Assembly: GCA_029531795.1 (NCBI GenBank)
Contig: JAPEIS010000010.1
Span: 682,001 to 746,000 of the forward strand
Origin: Sclerotinia nivalis
Lineage: Eukaryota; Ascomycota; Leotiomycetes; Helotiales; Sclerotiniaceae
DNA length: 64,000 nucleotides
Direction of reading: 5' to 3'
Shown here: positions 36,127-47,735 of the stretch, in pieces
How positions within the stretch are numbered: the first letter of the stretch is position 1
Layout of the letters: each line of letters begins with the position of its first letter
Notes under the pieces: model-generated
Database searches by the model: none
Seen by the model: only the letters and a program-made list of their open reading frames with translations
Told to the model about the DNA's origin: nothing
Position numbers and translations under genes: made by a program

Positions 36127-37920
36127 ATGTCTCCTTCCATGGCAAATAATGGAAAATCTTCGGAATTATTCACAAATAACTTTGACGAATTAGATAACGC
36201 CTTTTTCGACGAATTTATTACGTTTAGCCCATCCACTGACGGCCTACCTGAACCGAAATTTTCGGAAGAATCAGATAGTAAAGATAGCAAAGATAGCAAA
36301 GATCAATCTTCAGAGACATTATTAGGATCTTTACACGATGCTGATGCACAAGAGATTGAAGACAATTGGCAAGGAGATCCATGGGTTTTCGCCCAAGATT
36401 CAGCCTCACCAGACGGCACGCAAGATAATCTTTTCTATGCAGAACTTTCTGGCAGAGCCGCAATATCTGACTCTGACCTTCTCAGCCTTGAAGATATCTC
36501 TTTACAATCACCTCAAATAGAAGCATGGTCTCACCCATCTCTTCCAACATCACCAGCACCAGCAGCTTCAACAAGAAGAAAAAATCGAGTTGAAGCACTT
36601 GCCAACACATTGAAAAAGGTGAGCACAAAATCGGAAAAATCTCTACGAAGTCCTATTCGAAAATCGTCTACAATACCTTCAAATATGTTACGAGGTTCGA
36701 CGAGCCATGGGAAAATGAGCCGCGAAACATTGAGAAGAAAATTGGCTTTGGATTCTTCGAAATTCGGTTTTAATCCTCAACATCAATCACCAATGTCACC
36801 TCCACAATCAGCTAGAATGTCCAATTTATCAAAACATACTTCATCATCAATGAAGAAAGTACAGAAGACAGAGATTTCTCAAGATTTATGGACCGGAATG
36901 CCACAAGACTTACAATTCCCATCTGTACCAACCGATTACAACACACCATTATCAACACCCAATCTTGATAACAAACATACACCCGAAATGAGATTTCATC
37001 AATCATCATCAAATGGATCAATGTACCCAATGACACCAAAATCTCAACATGTGTCAGCCTCATGGTCACAAGTACCAGGATCATCAAATTTCAGCTCAAT
37101 TGGAGCGTCATCAGATTACCCAGTTGAGGTAGAAGCTGACGGAAATTCCTTATGGTGGAATCACGCTGCAACAACGCCAATGGCACAACCTTCACCGAAT
37201 ACCCTTCACCGAAATTCACAAAGAGCAACCAAAAGCCTTGCTTTTCATTTACAAAATGAACTTTCATATAACAGCAATGAAATGAATATGGCACAAGGGT
37301 TAATGATATCGATGCCCGAAAATATGCCCCAACAATCCTTTGTAGTAGAATCATCACCTATGCTTCATCAAGGATATTTTAATGCAGGTGCCAATGGAGG
37401 TGGACCACAACCACATTCGCCATACCATACCCATAATCATAATGCGGCACCTCGAACACACTCGCATTCACATTACGCTCATCACGCTTCTTCTTCATCA
37501 CGGACACCCCATTATTCGCATCCCCATTCCCATCCCAACTCGAATTCGAATATGAATTCCAACTCCAGTCCCACTTCCCGACCCCGAAAACCCCGAACGG
37601 GATCAAGTGGATCTGAATCCCCCTCACCAAAATCCTCACCCACGTTCCACGTCCGCAAACAACGAAAATCAAAAAATACAAATACATCACCCAGAACTCC
37701 TACATCGGGACGAGGAATGGTCGATTTTGTTAATTATACACCGGATGATAGTCGCAAGATATTAACGGGAGTAGCCCCCAGTGGATCAAGTAAGACGAAA
37801 GCTAGAAGAGAAAAAGAAGCGATGGAGAAGAGAAGAAAATTATCGCAGGCGGCGTTGAAAGCTATTAGAGCTGCTGGTGGAGATGTTGGGAGTTTGGTTG
37901 AAGAGGGTTTGTTTGTTTGA
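36127..37920 (+). CDS. wetA: WetA, spore-maturation regulatory protein
   Basis: A single exon of 597 residues. The N-terminus has the conserved NFDELDNAFFDEFITF. The centre is Ser/Pro/His-rich and low-complexity, including SKDSKDSKDQ and a His-rich HYAHH region. The C-terminal 80 residues carry the WetA signature: VDFVNYTPDDSRKILTGVAP, SGSSKTKARREKEAMEKRRK and LSQAALKAIRAAGGDVGSLV. In Aspergillus and other ascomycetes WetA acts in the last step of conidium formation, downstream of BrlA and AbaA, controlling spore-wall completion and dormancy genes. The conserved C-terminus is thought to bind DNA. Length agrees with orthologues (about 500-600), and there is no sign of damage. Confidence 0.95.
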   Translation: MSPSMANNGKSSELFTNNFDELDNAFFDEFITFSPSTDGLPEPKFSEESDSKDSKDSKDQSSETLLGSLHDADAQEIEDNWQGDPWVFAQDSASPDGTQDNLFYAELSGRAAISDSDLLSLEDISLQSPQIEAWSHPSLPTSPAPAASTRRKNRVEALANTLKKVSTKSEKSLRSPIRKSSTIPSNMLRGSTSHGKMSRETLRRKLALDSSKFGFNPQHQSPMSPPQSARMSNLSKHTSSSMKKVQKTEISQDLWTGMPQDLQFPSVPTDYNTPLSTPNLDNKHTPEMRFHQSSSNGSMYPMTPKSQHVSASWSQVPGSSNFSSIGASSDYPVEVEADGNSLWWNHAATTPMAQPSPNTLHRNSQRATKSLAFHLQNELSYNSNEMNMAQGLMISMPENMPQQSFVVESSPMLHQGYFNAGANGGGPQPHSPYHTHNHNAAPRTHSHSHYAHHASSSSRTPHYSHPHSHPNSNSNMNSNSSPTSRPRKPRTGSSGSESPSPKSSPTFHVRKQRKSKNTNTSPRTPTSGRGMVDFVNYTPDDSRKILTGVAPSGSSKTKARREKEAMEKRRKLSQAALKAIRAAGGDVGSLVEEGLFV

Positions 37921-39787
37921 TTTTTTATTATTTTTGAATCTTGTTTTCGGGAGGTGGGGGGAAGAGGAGTAGGGCAGGTTAAGTTTTTGATTAGTGTTTG
38001 GGTTTATGGGGTGTTACCTACTTAATAAGTTGTATCCACGTAGCTTGAGATCATACATAGACCTAGATACTTATATACATCAAATTCTTCGTCATCTGAA
38101 GTCGGATTTCTTCGTCCATCGTGTGATTACTCTGGCTGTTGTGTGTTCTGATGATGCTGGTGGATGTGCCAAAGTAATCAATCTTGGCTGCTCAATAAGC
38201 AATAGACACAGAGTTGAGGAGGTATAGAAAGTACCAAAGAATCAAAAGGATGATCAAAGTAAGATATTTGAACGATAACAAACTATTAGTTACCTAGTCC
38301 CCAACTACTCACCAACTACTCATAGTTCAGACAGGGTAGATTTTAGCTCATCGGAAATTCCTAACAAAAGAATTTCTCAATCAACATGAATATAATGTAC
38401 ACAACGAGATGGACCGCCATGAAGTATTTATGATGGATGGCGAACAGAATTAATGTGGATAATCCTAGAGCAAGAACATTTTTAAGGAGGGAAAGTTGAT
38501 GATATTACTGCAATTGACTGGCTATCGTAGATAATTTTGAAGGTGGGCGGAGATCTGGTATTTTACCTGTCATGGTCAGGAATGTCACCAACTAGAAAAT
38601 GAAGAAACCCTAAGTGACGGCTGTATACAAACATGACAGTACTAGGTAGTTCTCTCTCTTTCTTCGGAATATAATATAATTTCATATCCATCTTTTTTCT
38701 ACTATCAATTATAAGTTTTGTATTCACGCGTTTTAAGGTTACTTCAATATCATTGGTTTTCTTTACGATCATGTCTCATTTCCCCCTCAACGATCCACCC
38801 TGTACATACATTGGTGAAACATACCACGGGAAGGAGATTGATCTTTATGGTGAAATTTCAGCCCTATAGCAAACTATCGAATATATCAAACAAATCTTCA
38901 AAGAAGATAACTGAAGTTTACCATTTGAACCATCCACTCTAAATCAGTCCCTTGATTCCCCCAATCACAACAAACTATTCCCAAAATCTGAAACGGTCAC
39001 CAACCTACATCCATGGTACAATCATCACTCCTCCGTACGCGCTTACAAAGTTATTTATGTACATGTTCATTCGATTCGATTCCACCTTTCCTAATTCGAT
39101 CTATTTTGAGATTAGATGTGGCTAAAATGAGAGAAGATGATTGGTTTCATGTAGTACAATCCACGTTTTATTGGGGGCGTCTAGGTTCAAAAGCGCTCTT
39201 GGCAATCCAGCCCCAGCTTTTTGGGTATCATCCATCTGAATTATCGGAATTCTAGAGAATGGACGTGAAGGTAATAATACAACGTGGAAAGTCATGGATT
39301 ACCTGCAGGGTTTCTTACCTTGGGTTTGCGATAGTGATGGATGTACTATGAATAGGTATCATCTTTTTGTATCTATCTTCTCGGTCTTCTCTGTTGTAGA
39401 TCTTACATTTTATGTGTACAAACTTCAACAAAAGCCCCGAGAAACACAGCCCATCTATCTCTACACAAACTACGAGCTTATCACCAGGTACGAAAAGGCT
39501 GTGCCGCGAGAAAGCCCACCAAAGCATACTTCTCAAGAGTTGAACCTTTCACATTCAAACAATTAGATTCGGGTTTGAAGATCAATCGTTTGAAGCTCTA
39601 GGCTTCCATCAAAAGTCAAGGGCGAGTGCCATTAGGCCCGCTTTACCATATCATCAGGTAAATTATATATCCCACTCTTTACATATAAAGGAAAACGTTG
39701 GTTCTAACAATTTCCTCGCAGTTGTTTTCTTGAGAGTTTAATATTCGATATATACACCAAAATTTGGAAGATTTAAGGAATTGGGTT
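37921..39787. other. Intergenic region with possible relic
   Basis: Between 38771 and 39100 one plus frame reads MSHFPLNDPPCTYIGETYHG and later LFPKSETVTNLHPWYNHHSS, interrupted by stops at about 38867 and 38912. It could be a decayed gene; I cannot name a family. Nothing else is supported. Confidence 0.3.
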
Positions 39788-42547
39788 ATGGCAGAACATG
39801 AATCTGGGGATACCTCTCCACACAACCATTCCACATCATCATCCTCGAAGACAAACCCAACACATCATATAACCTCAATTGGAGACCACAAACCTCCCAA
39901 GACGCGTATTAAACGTTACACAAGAAATCATTCATCATTAGCATCAACACTCTCACCTACTTCAGAAGCTTCTTTACTCTCTAGTGAAAGTGATGAGATT
40001 GATATCAGTCATGTGCCATTATCTGCACATATTTTAACATCATTGGGTCCTATGGATGCTTCAACGAAATATAATCGAAAATCATCATTTCTACCAGAAA
40101 CTTCACGAACAGGACCAGCTTCTCCAATTCGGAAATCATTCAAACTTTTCTCCAAACGTGCTAGTTATAATCCAGCAACCACAAAATCAGATGTCGATTC
40201 GGGCAAAGATACAACGAAAAGCGACATTACACCAAAGAGGTTTTCTCAAAGAAAATCATTCCTCAAACATTCTCGAGATGCATCAATCCCCGAAGAAGAA
40301 TTTGATCTCAATCTATTAAGTGCCGCCATACCCATGCCCTATCAACGAAAAACCTACGACAAAACCGCCAGCGAAGAAACCGAATATGAAGATGCACCTA
40401 TGGTATCCCCCATGGCCATTCCCTTCGATCTCTCCATGTTCCATGAACCCATGAATAATTCAACCTTGACCCCCGCGATGCGCGAACAAATAAATCGTCA
40501 AGAAGCTGCTGGGATACTTACCGGAGGATTGGGTGCTGGTTTTACTCCCGACAGTACGATAACTAGTACGGATCTCATGGCCGAATCATCACAATCTTCT
40601 ACCACCGCTTCACGCCTCTCTCGACGTCTTACATTTCGAAATGGTGGTTTGAGTAGAGCACCCACACTCAAAGATCTAGCACAAAACGAAGCAAATAGAC
40701 GAGGCGAAGTAATCGAAGTAATCGTCCAAGAACCCATATCCGCACCTGTCGATATAAGTTCATTCGGAGGCCACACCATGGGAACCCATCAACCAAATTT
40801 CGATTTCAAAAGTATGGATTCCTTACCCCTGAGTATCAACAAAAAAAGCACCTTCAAATCTTCCAATATCGAAGTATTCTACCCCCAAGCAAACTGGAAA
40901 CCCTTTTCAATGCGAGCACCCTATCTCACAGCTCTCATAATAATCTCCATCGTCCTCGGAGCCGCCGAAGAATACCTCTATCAAAAATCGCTCAAGAAAC
41001 CTTTATATTCATTCACATCTCCCTCTCTGATGAAAACATGGGATTATTTTTGTTTTAAATATTTACCCACTCTCGTCGCCGTTACCTTTGGTGTATTATG
41101 GCAAATCACCGATTTTGAAGTTAAGCGACTGGAAGCCTATTATCAACTTTCCAAAGAAGGGGGTGCGTTGGCCGCGGAATCAATTAATGTGGATTATATT
41201 ACTTTTTTCAATGTATTGCGTCCGTTTCGAGCACTGCTTTTTAAACATTATGCAGTAGCCGTTTCGTCCATTGCAACTCTAATGGCGGTCTCATTAGTAC
41301 CAACATTACAATCCGCAAGCGTGATCCTAATACCCAACCGCGCGGAACGAAAAGCCGATCCGGGCGTGATGAAGGGAATAGTAATTTCAGGGACCTGGTC
41401 CCGATTATTAAGTTTGACCCTGTGGCTCTGCGCCATATTCGGTTGTATACTACTCTGGCAACTGGAGCGCAGACCCTCGGGTCTCGTCGCCGATGTAAAA
41501 GGAGTAGCGGGCATAGCCGCCATGGCAAATCGCAGTCACATCCTTATGGATTTCAAAGATATGGATACGGCGACGCCGGATATGATTCATCAAAAACTAA
41601 AAGCTCATCGTTATACGCTTCGGAACTCGTCGCTCGCCCCCGAAGATATTATCATACTCACGCAAGCCGATAAAGATAAATACGATTCCCACCAACACCA
41701 CGATGAAAATCCTCATCCATTATTTCTGCGTCTCGTCGCCGGAATCCCATTCGTGGTCGGCATGTTCCTCTTCACAATCCTCATCCCTATAATCCTCTTC
41801 ACCCCCGCAAACATCATCACAGATAAAGCACCCTGGCTCCTAACTCTCGGCGCCGTATCCATCAAACTCTGCTGGGGCAGTCTCGAAACCGCCATCCGCA
41901 TGATCGAACCCTTCTACATACTTTCCCTCCGACACGCCTCTCCCACCGCTCTAACCCTCGACTATACAGCCATGGCATTCGGCTGGTTACCCATCCGCGC
42001 TTTCCTCAACGGACATTACCTCGTCGCGATCGTAGGACTAGGATCCGTATTAGCCGAAATCCTAACCGTGTGCGTCACGAGTTTTAGCACCGTCACCGGA
42101 AACGATTTCACATCTGGACTTTCCTCCTCTTCCAAATCCCGCGACTCAAACATCAACTCCGGAGAAGAAACCTACGCCTCCTTCTGGGCGTCATTCTTCC
42201 TCGCCCTATTCATCCTCCTCTCCCTAATCCTCATCTCCATCATCTCGTACACACGACGCCGCCACGCATTTCTCCCGCGCCAACCATCGAGCATAGCGAG
42301 TATTCTCGCGTTTATATATCAATCGAAGATGCTGTATGATTTTGTCGGGACGGAGAAATTAAATAATCGGGAGATGGAGGAGAGGCTTGTGGGGATTGGG
42401 AAGCAATATGGATTGGGCTGGTTTAAGGGCAGGGATGGCGAAATGCATTGTGGGGTTGATGAGGAGGAGTTGAGTGGGGGGTATTTGCATGGGAGGGATA
42501 AGAAAGCGGAGGGGTTGCCGTGGACTTCGAATTGGCAGGATTATTGA
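39788..42547 (+). CDS. DUF3433-family multi-pass membrane protein
   Basis: An open frame encodes 919 residues from ATG 39788 (MAEHESGD). Residues 1 to about 365 are Ser/Thr-rich and cytoplasmic in character. Then come W-K-P-F-S-MRAPYLTALIIIS and predicted helices at about 377-398, 421-443, 485-508, 540-560, 645-673, 741-763 and 799-821. The repeated pattern (a W-P motif, a membrane-anchored helix ending in E-x-L, then KYLPTLVAVTFGVLWQITDF, EVKRLEAYYQLSKEGGALA and ESINVDY) is characteristic of the fungal DUF3433 family, in which it normally occurs twice. Function is unknown. The last 100 residues are cytoplasmic. A short upstream exon cannot be excluded, since the frame is open for eight codons before this ATG. 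Confidence 0.85.
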   Translation: MAEHESGDTSPHNHSTSSSSKTNPTHHITSIGDHKPPKTRIKRYTRNHSSLASTLSPTSEASLLSSESDEIDISHVPLSAHILTSLGPMDASTKYNRKSSFLPETSRTGPASPIRKSFKLFSKRASYNPATTKSDVDSGKDTTKSDITPKRFSQRKSFLKHSRDASIPEEEFDLNLLSAAIPMPYQRKTYDKTASEETEYEDAPMVSPMAIPFDLSMFHEPMNNSTLTPAMREQINRQEAAGILTGGLGAGFTPDSTITSTDLMAESSQSSTTASRLSRRLTFRNGGLSRAPTLKDLAQNEANRRGEVIEVIVQEPISAPVDISSFGGHTMGTHQPNFDFKSMDSLPLSINKKSTFKSSNIEVFYPQANWKPFSMRAPYLTALIIISIVLGAAEEYLYQKSLKKPLYSFTSPSLMKTWDYFCFKYLPTLVAVTFGVLWQITDFEVKRLEAYYQLSKEGGALAAESINVDYITFFNVLRPFRALLFKHYAVAVSSIATLMAVSLVPTLQSASVILIPNRAERKADPGVMKGIVISGTWSRLLSLTLWLCAIFGCILLWQLERRPSGLVADVKGVAGIAAMANRSHILMDFKDMDTATPDMIHQKLKAHRYTLRNSSLAPEDIIILTQADKDKYDSHQHHDENPHPLFLRLVAGIPFVVGMFLFTILIPIILFTPANIITDKAPWLLTLGAVSIKLCWGSLETAIRMIEPFYILSLRHASPTALTLDYTAMAFGWLPIRAFLNGHYLVAIVGLGSVLAEILTVCVTSFSTVTGNDFTSGLSSSSKSRDSNINSGEETYASFWASFFLALFILLSLILISIISYTRRRHAFLPRQPSSIASILAFIYQSKMLYDFVGTEKLNNREMEERLVGIGKQYGLGWFKGRDGEMHCGVDEEELSGGYLHGRDKKAEGLPWTSNWQDY

Positions 42548-43133
42548 GGGGGTGGAGTGAGTTGGGTGTGGATGGATTGAGGGGTTGGGTGTTTTTTGGA
42601 AACTGTTGAAATAGAATGGGATGAGATGAGATGCTTGGATGATTGTGTATGTATATAAATGATGAATGTAATAAATGAACAATAGATACTTATAATCGCG
42701 ATATATATCCCTATAACAACAAGAACTATAGATAGATAAATAAATAAATGTATAACCATAAATATAAATCATAAACGAATAAACGCGGTCGAATACCCAA
42801 TTCCCAGATATGAAATATAAAACTCCAATGCAATATACATATACAACATGAAATAGCAAGTAAGCCTCCAGATGTCTATCTACCTAGGTACCTTACAGAC
42901 CATGCTCTATCTTTCTTCGTAGCTATCTTCTATATCCAGTTTCCTTGAATGCAGTCGTGAGATCTGCTTATCTCTCTTCTTCTCCTCTAATATGCGGATC
43001 CGCGAACATCATACTATCCTCATAAATGCATCAGAAGTAATCATCTCATACTACCACCTCATCTCAATCATCCTCTCTCTCCTCTCCTATCCCTATCCAC
43101 TCCACAAATTCCCCTTCCCCACTCAAAGAACCT
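42548..43133. other. Convergent intergenic region
   Basis: 3' flank between the DUF3433 gene and the thioesterase gene. It is AT-rich with ATAAATAAATAAAT near 42736; no gene is supported. Confidence 0.45.
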
Positions 43134-45201
43134 TCAACCCCCCCCATCACCCCCCCCCCCTACCACATGCACATGCCCAACCTTCTCCTTACCCACACTC
43201 CCCGCAAGCCTCTCAACCAACACGCCACCCCTCCCCCTACTCCTACTCCTCGCATCAAGATAAACCATAAACTCCCTATAACTCTCCGGTAAAACCTGGA
43301 CTATCCCGTCCACCTCAAACGTATAATTAAACTGACCCGTTGGTTTCGTCTCGCCATGTTCTACATTTTTAACCTTGGTATCGACTCTTATCTGTACTCT
43401 CGTTTTCTTTCTTTTTCCCTCATCCCTCCCTCCTTCTCTTTCTCCTTCTCCCATCGCCTCATCCACTCTTCCCTCCCCCTCCCCTCCAACAAGCGGTCTA
43501 TCACCATAAGCCAAAGTAGCACTCACATAAAGCACACTTCCAACCGGCACCGGATTCTCAAAAGTACTAGGATCCAGTGCAATAAACGTAGGTCTCGAGT
43601 GAGAAATAGCCGATGCACATGTAAAAGCCAATTCGAAAGTGGATTTGAGGAGGAAACCACCGAAGATCATGAAATTATGTCGATTGCGGTATTGGGGTTG
43701 CATGATTTGAACGGATTGGATTGTGGAGTTTGACATGCGAGTGCAGGTTTTTGGGAGGAGGGAGGGTGTATTGGGGTCTGTGGGGTGTTAGTACTGAGTA
43801 GGAAAGTGGTTTGAGGGGTTGAAAATGGAAGAGGAAAACAAACCATGATAATCCAAAGTCTTCAACCACAACCTATGAATTAAATCACTCTCCTCATCAT
43901 CCGGTTCCTTACTCCTTAATCCCCTGCCCATCTCCCTCTTCTTTTTCTCATAACTCTTCATTCCCAGCTCATACAATTTTCTTTCCTCATCATTCTCTGG
44001 TTCAACCCCAGCAATCTTAACTGCTTTTTTCGTAACCGGATCTAATGATACCATTGTAAATGCACATTCCATAAATACATCTTTTTTTCCCGCTTGGCCA
44101 GATGGAACCGCTTTGCATACTTGTAATGATACTTCCATACTAGAACGACCGGTTGCAAAGGTTACTTGACCCGAGAGTTCTAGATCACAGATTTCGAGGA
44201 GGGGTCGGGAGAGAGTGATTCGATCTACGGCTGCCGTGACGGTCATTACACTATCGCCAGTATGTTTATAGGAGATTACTCCAGCGAGGGCATCAAGGTC
44301 CTGGGGTGTGTTAGTATATGGTTTCTCATCCCTCTATAATTCCTTCGCATTCCCTCTTCCATCTTCAATGCCTAACTCCAGTTGAAAACCTACCATAAAA
44401 ATAGCTCCCAACCTAACATGTCCACTGGCCGTAATATAATTATCCAGAAGCCAAGCATCGCTTGCCAAAGGTAAAATCTAGAAAAGCACACATGTATAAC
44501 GTTAGCATTAAACCCTCCTTCTAAATTCCCCTATGTCCTGTTTTTCGTTGATTATAGCTAATCAATAGTAATCCCCTAAGCCCTGAGCAACATTCACTCT
44601 TGTCCTTAACGTGATGAATGAAATAAAGGATATGAAATATTAAATATCGCATGACATCCCTAATTTTCTATCCTGCCCTTCCCCCTTATTATCTCTTCAC
44701 CTCCTCCCCTTCCCTCTCACCTCATCTCCACAACCCACAAACCCCAGAAACCCCACCCTTCCAAAAAAAAAAAAAAAGACTCACCACCCTATGAAAACTA
44801 TCCCCCATCCTCTTAATTTTCAACCCATCTCCCACATCCTTTCCCTCCCCCTTCCCCTCCATATCCCCCACCACCTCTTGCCCCTCCCCTCTCTTCCCCT
44901 CCTTCCCCTCCTTCCCCTCCCCCTCCCCTCTCTCCCCATCCATGCCCCTCCCCCTCCAAGCCTCAATAAACGGCACCCTCGTCCTCATCGCCGTCAACTC
45001 CCTATACACACCATCCGTCTGCTTCCAATTACTCATTGAAAAACCGCGCTTCGTATAAAGATTCCCAAGATTCCCAAGATTTCCAAGATTTCCAGGATTT
45101 CCAGGATTTCCAGGATTTCCAAGATTTCCAATGCGTTTATAATTACCCCATCTCCAAGCGCGCAACTGGATGGAGTTTAATGGGATCTTGAGGTTCGTCA
45201 T
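43134..45201 (-). CDS. Mitochondrial-type double-hotdog acyl-CoA thioesterase (ACOT9-like)
   Basis: Four exons join in frame: 45201-44785, 44477-44394, 44300-43844 and 43777-43134; 533 residues. The N-terminus MTNLKIPLNSIQLRAWRWG suits a mitochondrial presequence and is followed by eight GN-x tripeptides. The first hotdog domain includes RTRVPFIEAWRGR, KRMGDSFHRV, then LPLASDAWLLDNYITASGHV, MDLDALAGVISYKHTGDSV and ELSGQVTFATGRSSMEVSLQ. The second includes MQPQYRNRHNFMIFGGFLLK, then TFELAF and PVGSVLYVSATLAYGD. These are hallmarks of ACOT9-type enzymes, which hydrolyse acyl-CoA to free acid and CoA. Inserts between the domains are Gly/Glu/Arg-rich. The C-terminal Gly-rich tail ends within a G/C homopolymer region (43140-43165) and is uncertain. 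Confidence 0.88.
45060..45132. repeat. 9-base tandem repeat in the thioesterase presequence
   Basis: Eight copies of a 9-base unit (minus strand GGAAATCCT / GGAAATCTT / GGGAATCTT) encode a (Gly-Asn-Pro/Leu)n tract. Because the unit is a multiple of three, copy-number change does not alter the frame. Confidence 0.8.
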
Positions 45202-45969
45202 TATGTAGATAGATACCCAGACTATTGTGAGAATATCTATCTCACAAAGGTACGATTGCAAAGGCCCGGGGAGGAAATCAAATTATAAATATCGATTCGA
45301 TTCGATTCAATCCGATTCAATGATATCAATCCGGTTGGTAGGTAGGTTGATTCAACAGTTGGTTGTTGGTCAGTAGATCGGAAGATTGCGGGGTTACGTA
45401 TCTTAGTTGGAGTTAGCAGTTACCCAGACCAGAAGCGTAAATACTTTTCCGGGGTTCTGCCTCTCCCTAGCTTTAACTGCATAGGGAAATTGTTCTTGGG
45501 ATATTACTCGTAGATGGATATGAGTAGCATATGAATTAAATATTTAAATATTTGCAAGAACCTACATGCCTACATCTATCTTCACAGCTCTACATACAGA
45601 CAGACAAACAGACAGGCCTTCGACTTATTTTATATTTTATATATATCAATTAGAACTACCTACCTACGGTACTATCCAAAAAATCACGTTCAAAACATAC
45701 ACACACATACACACACATCATATATACATCACACATCACATCACACACCCAAAGACCCAACCTCAATTTTTAACATATTCAATTTATTTCCGAACAATAA
45801 GATCAATCTCTATTTCACAAGAAGAATTCTCAGAATTATATGATATAAAACCCCCCTCCCTTCCAGAAGCCCAATTTTTTTAGAAAACAACAGATTTTCC
45901 CACCCCAAATAACACCTTGCCTACAATGAATAATACAACCAACCACGTTCGCTTCAAACATCATCATCC
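45202..45969. other. Intergenic region
   Basis: No gene supported. It has ATTCGATTC-type short repeats near 45292-45325 and an ACACACAT stretch (45700-45740). Confidence 0.4.
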
Positions 45970-47735
45970 CTAAAACTTTCTTTTCTTATAGGTACCTCCT
46001 TGTCTAGGTTGACTTCCATATGGTCTCTTCTTTGGTGCGGTATCCTTCATTCCAGCCGAGATGTTTATATCTACCCTTGGAGGGGCATCGAATCCAAAAC
46101 TCTTGGCTACCTTGATTAGGTCTAACTTTCCTACATCAAAGACGCTTCTTAGAGAATGGCTTGCATATGCTTGCAGGTAACTCTTGTATCCTTCCTTTGC
46201 GCTCTTATTCAAATAGTAGTTTTGTGCGATTAATTTCGAAAGTTGGCTTTGAATGTTGACAATTTTTGCTGCGGGGAATTCGAATTCTACGACTGGAATA
46301 CGAGCAGTCTTAAGATGGGTAAGGAAACCAACTTCGGATGGTTGAAGGAAAAGAAGGGAGCGACCCTTTCCATCATTACCTCGAGCAGTTCGACCAACGC
46401 GGTGAATATAATCTGTTGGGTCATCAGGAGGATCGAATTGAATTACCCAATCTACATCAGGGATCTATTGAGGCAAAGTTAGTTTTGTCAATTGAGAGGA
46501 AAACGAAGAAAACTTACATCAAGACCTCTAGCTGCAACATCTGTACAAATAAGTGTACCTTGTTTAGCATTACAAAATTCAAAAAAGGTATTTGTACGTT
46601 TTTGTTGCTTTTGTTTGCCATGCAAGTCAAGAACTGGTAAATCGATATAATTGAGAAGTTCGGCATGATATTTCACACAAGCACAACTGGAGAAAAAGAC
46701 GATGATTTTTTTCTTAAGGTTGCGCTTGAGGAAAGAGAAAAGTAATAAGAATCTTTTATCGGAATCGCAGACGACGTAACCTTGTTCAAGACCTTCAACT
46801 GTACTGTGTTCCTTCTTATTATCAACATTAATGTAAAGAGGTCCTGGTCGAAGAGAAATTCTTGCGAGATCTTCGACTTTAGTAGTTTGTGTTGCGGAAA
46901 AGAGCATAGTTTGACGATCATCCTTTGGTAAAACCTTGACAATTTGCTTCATCTCATCTTCGAAACCAGCTTCCAAAATTCGATCTGCCTCATCAATAAC
47001 TAATGCCTTTAAGTTCTTGAAGATAAATCCTTGTGTATTTTGTAAATGATCGAGAAGTCGTCCTGGCGTAGCGATCAATAAATTGACTCCTTTAACCAAC
47101 TTTTCCGCCTCTGCTCTTCTATTTGCGCCACCCATAACGATACCATAAGTTTGTGAATGATGAGCCATGAGTTCTCTAGCAACTCCGAAAATTTGCAATG
47201 CCAATTCTCTTGTAGGAGAAACGACAATAACACCAGTACCATTTCTTGGTTTAAATCGCAAAGAATGTAACATCTCAACTGCAGGTATCAAGAATGATAA
47301 TGTTTTTCCAGAACCCGTCTTTGCAGCACCAAGAACATCTCTTCCTGCCAACAATGGTGGAATACCTCTTCGTTGAATTTCGGTCATGGTATCGAATTTC
47401 ATGTCTTCGGTCAGGGCTTTCATGGTTTTGTCGGAAAGCTTGAGTTCTGAAAATTTCTCGACCGATGCATCGTTAACTGCAGGTAAAGACAAATGTTTAT
47501 GTTCGTCTTCCTTCTCCTCCTCTTCGTCCTCCTCCTCCTCTTCGTCCTCCTCCTCCTCTTCGTCCTTTTCCTCCTCAGCCTCTTCCATCGCCTCCTCTTC
47601 CTCCTCAATCTCCTCCTCAACATCATTCTCATGAGTAATCTCCGCCTTTTTCTCTACCGCAGGCACCTCATTTTTCGCATTTTTCGAATTTTTCGCATGA
47701 CTGCGATTTCTCTTTTTCAATTCAACAGAACTCAT
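45970..47735 (-). CDS. HAS1: ATP-dependent RNA helicase HAS1 (DEAD-box)
   Basis: Exon 1 is 47735-46518, the intron 46517-46465 (53 bases) and exon 2 46464-45970; 570 residues. A Glu-rich stretch (about 38-75) precedes the Q-motif region [18 protein letters not shown]. Helicase motifs follow: AAKTGSGKT (about 137), [24 protein letters not shown] (about 248), SAT (about 279), then [13 protein letters not shown], and in exon 2 [13 protein letters not shown] and HRVGRTAR. The C-terminal region with [13 protein letters not shown] and [17 protein letters not shown] and the basic end is specific to Has1. The protein acts in the nucleolus in pre-rRNA processing for both ribosomal subunits. The acidic tract is encoded by a CTCCTC/TTCGTC imperfect repeat (47512-47620). 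Confidence 0.96.

Noticed and set aside
39013..39566. Two adjacent ORFs (80 and 90 residues) before the DUF3433 gene
   Set aside because: They have no recognisable motifs and do not join by plausible introns; possibly part of a relic, too weak to call.
44791..45039. Pro/Leu-rich plus-strand ORF
   Set aside because: Antisense of the Gly/Glu/Lys-rich insert of the thioesterase.
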